This document shows positions 57,827 to 64,000 of a DNA stretch of 64,000 nucleotides, in pieces (within the stretch, counting starts at the first letter, position 1; each line of letters starts with the position of its first letter). The position numbers were made by a program, and so were the translations under genes. The stretch comes from an uncultured Cytophagales bacterium (GTDB taxonomy: Bacteria; Bacteroidota; Bacteroidia; Cytophagales; Cyclobacteriaceae), in assembly GCA_913057175.1 (NCBI GenBank), contig CAJXNP010000002.1, positions 358,641 through 422,640 of the forward strand, given 5' to 3'. The notes below the pieces were generated by a model, which saw only the letters and a list, made by a program, of their open reading frames with translations, made no database searches and was not told where the DNA came from.

Positions 57827-58237
57827 ATGATTAAAGATGAATTTGCAGTGCTCATTGAAGAATTGGAATTTGCAGGTAAAGCCTACGATGTATTGAACTA
57901 TAGCTATCAAAAATGTCAGAAATTAACAAGGAAATCGGAATATGATGTTGAAGAGCTTGAAACAATGGAGGCCCTGGCAAGTCGGTTTGCCAGGTTATGT
58001 GACATTATGATTCAAAAAATTTTCAGGCTAATAGAAAAAATAGATCAGGATACACCGGGAACTGTGCGTGACCGCATCAATATGGCAGCTAAAAAAGATT
58101 TGATTGAAAGCGAAGATATGATCTTAGATGCCAGGGCATTGCGAAATTCCATTGCCCACGAATATTCCACCATTGCTCCTGACAAGATATTTGAACGCAT
58201 CATGAAATTGACGCCCGGAATCCTAAAATCTTTATAA
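57827..58237 (+). CDS. HepT-like ribonuclease toxin
   Basis: HEPN-domain RNase of 136 residues. The RX4HXY catalytic motif is RNSIAHEY (Arg106, His111, Tyr113), the site AMPylated by MntA partners. Helical, with no other domain. Follows the antitoxin gene by 12 nt in the normal order. Target RNA unknown. Confidence 0.88.
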   Translation: MIKDEFAVLIEELEFAGKAYDVLNYSYQKCQKLTRKSEYDVEELETMEALASRFARLCDIMIQKIFRLIEKIDQDTPGTVRDRINMAAKKDLIESEDMILDARALRNSIAHEYSTIAPDKIFERIMKLTPGILKSL

Positions 58238-58368
58238 CTTACCAAGCAATATGCAAAGCATAAGTATGGATTGGATTGAATGGAATCTTTAGCAATTTTT
58301 CTTCCTGGCAAGAAATCGTTACGGGCCTGTTACTATTAATTCGATTCATTCATTCAATTAGCTTTAGT

Positions 58369-59697
58369 TCAGCTTAACATTTTATAAATCTCCAGATATT
58401 CATCAATACCGTATTCCAAAGAGAGTCGCTCTTTAGCTAATACAAAAGCATCGGTGGTTGTATTTTCAATAAGACTATCTAATTCCAGCATTGTTTTCTG
58501 GTAGCTGGCAGGTGAAAATTCATTCACCAACAAAATGCTATTGCAAATCGACGAGAAATAATCCACATCCCCCCAGTTTGTATTAGTAATCACCGGTTTG
58601 TTCATGGCCAGCGCCTCGCCCATTTTGGTGGCGGAGGAAGCTTTTTTAGAAAAGGAAGGCTTGATAAAAAGAATCGAAGCATCACAATAATCGATAAAAT
58701 AAGGCACTAGAGATCTCTCCGCTTTGGTGATGACTATTTCAGAGTTTAAGAAATTTTTGTGATGAAAAGACTTTACAGGTTCCTTAAATAACTTCTTATC
58801 ATTTTGTGAATCCTGCCAATTTCTTGTAGTTAATTCATCAAAAAGAATATTATCATCATTGGTTAAAAAAACGAATTGAAAAGGGTCTCCATTTTGTAAA
58901 ATGCATTCAAAAAAATCCAGCATTTCCTTCAGCATATACCACGTGCCCAGAGAGCCAATATAAATAAATCGTATGGCAAATGACCCGTTTAATGCTTCAT
59001 TCACTTCGGTTTTCAGAGCTTTTGATAATCGGGAGCGGTTGAAAAGTGTTAAATCCGTACAGCAGGGAATGGTTTTTATTTTTTGATTTAGTGATTTAGG
59101 GAGTTGAGGGCTTTCCGAAAGGATTTTAGGTATTTCTTCTTTGGCGTTATCGGTTAGCGAAATGATGGCATCGGCATGCAAAAAGAATTCCTTTTCTTTC
59201 CTTTTAAAAAAGCGATATATGAGGTTAAAAACAGGGTTTTTAAGGTCCCAGAGATTGCCTTCAACCCGTTCATCTGCCCAGAATCCCCTCATATCAAAAA
59301 AGAACTCCAGACCAAACTTATATTTTAGCCTAAGACCAATTAGGGAAGTAACGTAACTTCGGCAATGTACCACCTGGATGTCATGTGTTTCTACAAGTTT
59401 TCGGGTAGCATCCCACAACAAGCGAAGGTTATATATTGTGGATAAAACAGGAGGTCTATTGATGTACTTGAATGGTGTCCAGTGAATATTTCTTCCTGCT
59501 ATTAATTTTCTGATGATTTTTTCATTTTTCTTAAATGCCTCCCTTTTCTCAAAACTGATGATGTAAAAAGTTATTCCCTTCTCTTCCAGTCCAAGCAAAT
59601 AGGGCAATATCTGGGACTGGCCGAGCGGATCGGTAAGGCCGTCATAGGAGAGGTAGAGGGAGTTGATATTTAGGGATTGGTTTTCAATTACTGTCAT
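58369..59697 (-). CDS. Glycosyltransferase, GT4-like
   Basis: Product of 442 residues. The N-terminal domain (YLSYDGLTDPLGQSQILPYLLGLEEKGI) and the C-terminal GT4-type pattern (RFIYIGSLGTWYMLKEMLDFF; ATKMGEALAMNKPVITNTNWGDVDYF) fit a cytoplasmic retaining glycosyltransferase for surface glycans. The E(x7)E motif typical of GT4 is not clean here. Stand-alone gene; donor and acceptor unknown. Confidence 0.83.
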   Translation of the reverse strand: MTVIENQSLNINSLYLSYDGLTDPLGQSQILPYLLGLEEKGITFYIISFEKREAFKKNEKIIRKLIAGRNIHWTPFKYINRPPVLSTIYNLRLLWDATRKLVETHDIQVVHCRSYVTSLIGLRLKYKFGLEFFFDMRGFWADERVEGNLWDLKNPVFNLIYRFFKRKEKEFFLHADAIISLTDNAKEEIPKILSESPQLPKSLNQKIKTIPCCTDLTLFNRSRLSKALKTEVNEALNGSFAIRFIYIGSLGTWYMLKEMLDFFECILQNGDPFQFVFLTNDDNILFDELTTRNWQDSQNDKKLFKEPVKSFHHKNFLNSEIVITKAERSLVPYFIDYCDASILFIKPSFSKKASSATKMGEALAMNKPVITNTNWGDVDYFSSICNSILLVNEFSPASYQKTMLELDSLIENTTTDAFVLAKERLSLEYGIDEYLEIYKMLS

Positions 59698-60016
59698 CCG
59701 GGGAATTTTACAATATCTAAGACATTTGGTAAAAAACCCACCCCTAGCCCCTCCAAGGAGGGGAATTTCCTTCTTTTTCTGGATTCCGATATAGCGGGTG
59801 TTTTTCTGATTTCAATTAAAATCTACTTAAAATTAACGTATTGGCTAATTTTTGACTGTGTTTAAATTTAGTAGGATGATAGTAGTTTTCAATCATCAAA
59901 TGCAGGATATTTTATTGTAATCTTTCATGTTATCCCAAAACAATAGGACAAATATTATTTTCAAATCCCAGTGATCAGGGATAAAACTTCATTTTAATAC
60001 CGATTATGATAAAAGA
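59698..60016. other. Intergenic region with GC-rich hairpin repeat
   Basis: No gene. Apart from the repeat at 59735-59770 it holds only AT-rich sequence; nothing else recognised. Confidence 0.5.
59735..59770. repeat. Interspersed GC-rich repeat with CCCCTCC hairpin
   Basis: A C-rich block containing CCACCCCTAG is followed by CCCCTCC-AA-GGAGGGG, a perfect 7-bp hairpin (59748-59763). It stands out from the AT-rich surroundings. Blocks of this CCCCTCCxAGGAGGGG kind are scattered in Bacteroidota intergenic DNA; copy number here cannot be judged from one window. Confidence 0.55.
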
Positions 60017-62701
60017 TTAAAATCCCGGAAGTTTGAATTTCATCGTTACTTCACCTGTCGATTGATCGATCTCGATCTTTTGACCTTCAATACCCATATC
60101 CTTACCTGTTGACATTTTATACAACCCGGCAAGAAATTGCATGCCATTGTTCATGACTTGCTCCAGTTCGGCTGTATTTGCTTTCTGAGGGGATGGAGTT
60201 GGTTCATCTGCGGTCACGGCTTCTTCCCTTTCCTCGGTTCCTTCTTCTGAAAAATCAAGCTCAATCTGCGTGTCTTTTTCTTTGGATTCAAATTGCGGTG
60301 TTTCATCGAAAGAAGCCCCTTCACTCTGCTCTGCCAGTTCAAGATCACCTTCAGTTTCTTGGCTTTCGGTTAATGCATCCGTCGGTTCAATAGAATCCAG
60401 CATGCTTTCTAATTGTTGGATAAACTGTGACCTGCCCTTTTGACTGAAATCAACGAAGTCCATCGAACTGGATTTGTCGAGCACGCCTTCAAACAGGTTT
60501 TGTTTGACGATCAGCCCGGCAGCGATGGATTCTTCGATGGATTTGCGGGTAATGAAATTGTATATGGTCAGCTTATTACTTTTCTGCCCCAACCGGTCAA
60601 TACGGCCAATCCTCTGGTTCTTCTTTGCAGGATTCCAGGGTAGCTCAAAATTGATAAGTGTGTCAGCCACTTGCAGGTTCAGTCCGGCGCCTCCTGACTC
60701 AGTTGATAGAAAAATTTTAATATCCGGATTGTCTTCAAACTTTTTAATCAACTCCCCTCTCCGTTTTACAGGTATTTTTCCACTCAACTCAGCAAAACCG
60801 ATATCGTGTTTTCTCAGCATATCACCGATCAACTTATGCACTTTTATCCATTCAGAGAAGATGATGATTTTGGCGGGGTTATTCTTTACATCCAGCTTTT
60901 CCAGCAGCATATATTCCAGCTCCTTTAATTTGGGAGATTCGTTGGTTTGGTCATCGATCAGGTAGGTGGAGTCGCATACCATGCGCATATTTGCCAAAAG
61001 CATCTGAATTCGCTGGAGATCAAATGGTGTCAGAAATGGTTTGCGAAGGAGCATGGTAAGCGAACTGGCATAGGACCCGTGCATTTCAGCCTGCAATGGT
61101 GAAAGCTCCAGCGGGATTTCAATCTGCCGAACCTGCGGGAGCTGATCGATCACATGTCTTTTTTGCCGCCGAATCACCACCTTGTCAAGTTTTTTATTGA
61201 GCTTTTTCAGGTTGTAATAGCCATTGATCTTATCCTTTCGCTCACGGTCAAACAGGCAATGCTGGTAAGAAAACTCCCAAAGTGGCCCGAAAAACCGCGG
61301 GTTAAGGATGCTCATGATCGAAAATATATCGATGAGCTTATTTTCGATCGGTGTGCCCGTGATGACTAACGTATGTCTTGGATTAAGCCTTTTGACCGCA
61401 GAGGCTGTTTTGGTTTCAAAATTCTTCACTCGCTGTGCCTCATCCAGGATGAGATAGTCGATTCCTGCCCGATTGATGGCTGAAGCATCGCGAAGAATCG
61501 TTTCATAATTAACGATCATAAAAAAATAATCATCGTCATTGTAAGTTCTTTCACGCTGTTTCGGCGGACCATCCACCACAACAGCTTTTTCGTCCGTAAA
61601 CTTTTCAATCTCCTTTTTCCATTGCGATTTCAATGAGGCAGGGCAAACGACAAGGGTCTTCTTAAATCCGAAAAGTTGCTTTTTCAATACGGCCGATGTT
61701 ATTGCCTGAAGGGTTTTTCCCAAACCCATTTCATCTGCTATGATGGCCGCTTTTTTAAATAAAATGAATGAGACACCTTTTTTCTGGTAATCGAACAATT
61801 CAGCTTTGATGGGAGTGTAGTCGATATCAGAAGATTCCTGCAGCAGGCCCAGCAGCTTTTCGTCGTACAATGCCTCGACCATTTCGATCACCTCCGGGCG
61901 TATTTTAATATTTTCAAAATCTTTTGATTCATCGATAAAGCCAAGGAAACCTTCCGTGTCATCCGCATCAATGTAACTTTTTCTGCCAAAGTATTTCTCG
62001 ATCAATGCCGTTTCATTTTCCTGCATTTCATGTGGGTAAAACCAGCTAATCCGGTAATCGTTAAGCGGGTCGCAGTATATTTCAATGAAAGGATATTCCT
62101 TTGACAGGCGTTTATACAGGTTAGTATCCTTCTTCAGCTGATAAAAGGCATACATAATATGCTTGGTCGTTCCGAGCTTGTTTAACCTGGCATCCTCACT
62201 GTCGCTATAGCCGGTTTCATTTTCAAAATCGCGCAGGAAGACACGATAATTCACGCCTTTTTCATTGGTCAGAATGTGGTCGCCATAAATATTTGCCGCC
62301 CATTTGATCGTATATTCTGCCTTTGCCGCCCGTAGTTGTCGTTCTTCGAGCACGCGTTTGATCATTCCTTCCCGGGAATATTTTTTATGCTCCTCATAAC
62401 CTTTTGGGTTCAGCGCGTTCAGCTCATCACGGACCACCAACAGACAGGCATACCCCACCTCATCCCATTTAAGCCTTTTGCCTTCGAGTTCGTAATAAAG
62501 TTGCTCTGAATCCACACCAATCATACATGACCATTCCTTGTCCGAACCATTGTGAACTGAAAATTCAAAGGTCATTCCTGACTGCGTCATCAGGGAACAA
62601 TCATCGTTTTCGTAAAGTTCAGTTCCTTTTTTAATTTCTTTGGGAGGCAGGTTTTCTGTTATCGATTTAACCTGTACTTCGATAAGCTTTTTCAGGTCCA
62701 T
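60017..62701 (-). CDS. SNF2-family DEAD-like helicase/ATPase
   Basis: Product of 894 residues from the ATG at 62701 (MDLKKLIEVQVKSITENL); a frame to 62737 adds twelve. N-terminal ~300 residues are an uncharacterised module, then a SNF2 ATPase: motif I ADEMGLGKTLQA, motif II DEAQ, TGTPIENKL, and a helicase C-terminal domain with STESGGAGLNLQVAD and QRIGRIDRLGQ. An acidic Glu-rich stretch (~790-865) precedes a short conserved end. Probably remodels protein-nucleic acid complexes; role unknown. Confidence 0.88.
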   Translation of the reverse strand: MDLKKLIEVQVKSITENLPPKEIKKGTELYENDDCSLMTQSGMTFEFSVHNGSDKEWSCMIGVDSEQLYYELEGKRLKWDEVGYACLLVVRDELNALNPKGYEEHKKYSREGMIKRVLEERQLRAAKAEYTIKWAANIYGDHILTNEKGVNYRVFLRDFENETGYSDSEDARLNKLGTTKHIMYAFYQLKKDTNLYKRLSKEYPFIEIYCDPLNDYRISWFYPHEMQENETALIEKYFGRKSYIDADDTEGFLGFIDESKDFENIKIRPEVIEMVEALYDEKLLGLLQESSDIDYTPIKAELFDYQKKGVSFILFKKAAIIADEMGLGKTLQAITSAVLKKQLFGFKKTLVVCPASLKSQWKKEIEKFTDEKAVVVDGPPKQRERTYNDDDYFFMIVNYETILRDASAINRAGIDYLILDEAQRVKNFETKTASAVKRLNPRHTLVITGTPIENKLIDIFSIMSILNPRFFGPLWEFSYQHCLFDRERKDKINGYYNLKKLNKKLDKVVIRRQKRHVIDQLPQVRQIEIPLELSPLQAEMHGSYASSLTMLLRKPFLTPFDLQRIQMLLANMRMVCDSTYLIDDQTNESPKLKELEYMLLEKLDVKNNPAKIIIFSEWIKVHKLIGDMLRKHDIGFAELSGKIPVKRRGELIKKFEDNPDIKIFLSTESGGAGLNLQVADTLINFELPWNPAKKNQRIGRIDRLGQKSNKLTIYNFITRKSIEESIAAGLIVKQNLFEGVLDKSSSMDFVDFSQKGRSQFIQQLESMLDSIEPTDALTESQETEGDLELAEQSEGASFDETPQFESKEKDTQIELDFSEEGTEEREEAVTADEPTPSPQKANTAELEQVMNNGMQFLAGLYKMSTGKDMGIEGQKIEIDQSTGEVTMKFKLPGF

Positions 62702-62759
62702 TTTAGGGAGATAATTAATTTGGTGAAATAATGTCAATACTAAATATTGTGCAGGAGGA

Positions 62760-62896
62760 ATGGAATTAAAATTGGATAAAAATTTGATGGAAGGTGGTCT
62801 GGTTTAAAAATAGGTGAAGTTGGTAAAGCATGTGAGGATGGTGAGGTTGTATTCGTAAATGAGGACAAATGGAAATATATTAATACAAAAACATAA
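62760..62896 (+). pseudogene. Possible decayed short gene (frameshifted)
   Basis: An ATG at 62760 opens MELKLDKNLMEGGLV and stops at 62807. The overlapping frame from 62783 continues IGEVGKACEDGEVVFVNEDK and ends at 62896. Joining them needs one frameshift at the TTTAAAAA run (62803-62810). A terminator begins 2 nt after the stop. Not matched to any family. Confidence 0.35.
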
Positions 62897-62897
62897 C

Positions 62898-62933
62898 AAA
62901 TCGGGAATCCAATCCTGATTTATTATGTTTTTT
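62898..62933 (+). terminator. Rho-independent terminator
   Basis: Stem AAATCGGGA (62898-62906) pairs with TCCTGATTT (62913-62921) with one G-U; loop ATCCAA; followed by ATTATGTTTTTT. It stands just after the decayed reading frame. Confidence 0.6.
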
Positions 62934-63350
62934 AAGGATTTAATTCTTTGGAGCTCAATAGTTGTTACATTCTTTGATGGTTTTATAAGTGGGAATTATT
63001 AATGAATCTATAATTGCGTTGATGTGATTTAAAATGGTATCGAGGGGTTGTTTATTTAAAGGTATCTTAAATACTCGATCCTGAATTTATATCATTTTTT
63101 GCACGTTAATCTTCAAAAGTTCAAATCGAATTAAACAAAAAACCAAAAAAATTGATATGAATTGAAGGATTTTAATCCCGTAATTAATGTGAATTACAGG
63201 ATTTGAAAGAATTAAATTCTAAAGGAAGCTATAATACCGCTTTAATTATAATTGTTATCTCAATTTATTAAAGAAGAAAACCATAACTCAAACAGATGTT
63301 ATAATATTTTCCCCTGTATCAATCGATAAAAACATACGGTTAACTTTTTA

Positions 63351-63408
63351 TTTAGATGCCCATCTAAATATATTTATGTGTGCATATAAATTATTTTTGA
63401 TGCGCATC
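63351..63408 (+). promoter_or_regulatory. Two related palindromes flanking the HU-like gene promoter
   Basis: TTTAGATG-CC-CATCTAAA (63351-63368) is a perfect inverted repeat; GATGCGCATC (63399-63408) shares the GATGC(C/G)CATC(TAA) core, centre-to-centre 44 bp. A TATTTTTG -7 box (63392-63399) lies between them, so the second site would overlap the transcription start. Operator-like. Confidence 0.55.
63392..63399 (+). promoter_or_regulatory. Predicted -7 box for the HU-like gene
   Basis: TATTTTTG fits the Bacteroidota TAnnTTTG consensus fully. Only TTT, not TTG, is seen about 17-19 nt upstream. The predicted start would be near 63405. Confidence 0.4.
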
Positions 63409-63421
63409 TAACTGACAATAC

Positions 63422-63456
63422 ATACGGAACAAATTGGAAAAATATACGGAGCAAAT
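63422..63456 (+). repeat. Two 13-bp direct repeats with 22-bp period
   Basis: ATACGGAACAAAT (63422-63434) and ATACGGAGCAAAT (63444-63456) differ at one base and are spaced 22 bp, about two helical turns. They lie in the predicted 5' leader of the HU-like gene, ending 11 nt before its ATG. Confidence 0.5.
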
Positions 63457-63467
63457 CATTAAAAGAT

Positions 63468-63857
63468 ATGTACATTTATTACAAAGTTACTGAGAGAACA
63501 CAGCCAGGAACCGCAGGCGGCGGACAAAAGAAGTACATCGCCATGGCTACCAAACGTCAGAAAATCAAATTACGGGAGCTGGCTGACGATATTAGTATGA
63601 AATGCACCCTGAGCCATGCAGATGTTATCGCGACCATTGTCGCCCTGGAGGAAGCCATCGTCGATAACATCAAAATGGGACGAAGTGTCCAGTTGGGAGA
63701 CATTGGCATTATTTCCCCTCAAATCAAAAGCGAAACCAAGGACACTCCCGAAGAGGTTAATTCCCGATGCATCAAAGGTGTGAGCTTATCATTTCGGGCT
63801 GGGGTGAACATTAAGCGTCAATTGAGGAAGTGTAAGTTTAAGAAGGTGAAGGGGTGA
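63468..63857 (+). CDS. HU-related DNA-binding protein
   Basis: Product of 129 residues with the Bacteroidota HU-related pattern: an N-terminal extension MYIYYKVTERTQPG, then the HU-like fold (LRELADDISMKCTLSHADVIATIVALEEAIVDNIKMGRSVQLGDIGIISPQIKS) and a basic end. It probably bends or organises DNA. Preceded by two palindromes and two direct repeats, so it may be regulated tightly or by itself. Confidence 0.85.
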   Translation: MYIYYKVTERTQPGTAGGGQKKYIAMATKRQKIKLRELADDISMKCTLSHADVIATIVALEEAIVDNIKMGRSVQLGDIGIISPQIKSETKDTPEEVNSRCIKGVSLSFRAGVNIKRQLRKCKFKKVKG

Positions 63858-63868
63858 AATTATTAAAC

Positions 63869-63902
63869 AACCCTCCAAGGGTTTTGAACCATTGGAGGGT
63901 TT
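63869..63902 (+). terminator. Probable terminator after the HU-like gene
   Basis: CCCTCCAA (63871-63878) pairs with TTGGAGGG (63892-63899), with an inner GGT/ACC pairing; the stem is followed by only a short T run (TTTG), so it is a moderate candidate 12 nt after the stop. Confidence 0.6.
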
Positions 63903-64000
63903 GTCAATAGTTGCTTATAACTTAGGCCGTACCTTATAAAAGTCAACAGACAGAAAGACAACAAGTTACGTCGATAAAAATTTAATAAAAAACCCCGAAA

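Larger units (their letters stand above)
62702..63467. other. Long intergenic region upstream of the HU-like gene
   Basis: No intact gene. It contains the possible decayed gene (62760-62896), a terminator (62898-62933), AT-rich filler (62934-63350), two palindromes (63351-63408), a -7 box (63392) and two direct repeats (63422-63456). Confidence 0.5.

Overview
The window reads as chromosomal DNA of a free-living member of the Bacteroidota, most likely of the Cytophagales/Cytophagia type. The reasons are AT-rich DNA, start codons without clear Shine-Dalgarno sequences, many lipoproteins with Bacteroidota-style signal peptides, families largely confined to that phylum (DUF4293, DUF5606, PorT, HU-related DNA-binding protein), a ubiE-porT pair and a TPR/beta-propeller/OmpA protein like the type IX secretion component PorE. 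No phage, insertion sequence or CRISPR array was seen. Species assignment is inference.

Layout. 1-4249 (+): the end of a sulfate assimilation operon (cysC, cysD, cysN), then pheS and a small lipoprotein. 4246-9656 (-): three consecutive periplasmic parvulin-type foldase genes followed by a MoxR ATPase. 9767-12606 (-): a partner-switching set (RsbU-like phosphatase, STAS antagonist, RsbW-like kinase). 12820-14292 (-): guaB with an inverted repeat between its probable promoter and its start codon. 14484-23977: mixed housekeeping and envelope genes (MltF-like transglycosylase, sugar-type C-methyltransferase, DinB-like protein, M49 peptidase, TPR protein, DUF3859, asparagine synthetase, NlpC/P60 hydrolase). 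24036-25495 (-): a class II Fic protein and tRNA-Ala(GGC). 25618-28138 (-): ABC exporter and truA. 28253-34529: DUF4293, an unknown helical protein, and a three-gene peptide-type ABC importer without an ATPase gene. 34530-38966: xerD, aroQ, marC, rnhA, trmN6 and a saccharopine dehydrogenase family gene.

The most interesting region is 39370-50922 (+), nine co-directional genes ending at one strong terminator. It holds cheR and cheB (no cheA, cheW, cheY or MCP), a membrane GAF protein, a 1164-residue Cache-HAMP-GAF-PAS-PAS-PP2C sensor phosphatase, a SiaB-like kinase, a SiaC-like phosphoprotein with Thr68 conserved, a 1027-residue TerB-ABCG fusion transporter, a lipoprotein and a secreted protein. 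In Pseudomonas the SiaABC switch controls a diguanylate cyclase (SiaD). Here no cyclase is present and the next gene is an exporter, which suggests a phospho-switch acting on transport.

50921-58237 carries an SDR oxidoreductase, a DUF433/DUF5615 toxin-antitoxin pair, porT, ubiE, the OmpA/beta-propeller protein, engB, a DUF5606 gene and a MntA/HepT toxin-antitoxin pair. 58369-64000 carries a glycosyltransferase, a SNF2 helicase, a decayed short gene with its own terminator, and an HU-related protein whose promoter is bracketed by two GATGC(C/G)CATC palindromes.

Read together, the window is mainly core metabolism and envelope biogenesis with two separate PP2C/kinase/phosphoprotein switches, two toxin-antitoxin pairs and a Fic enzyme inserted between housekeeping genes.
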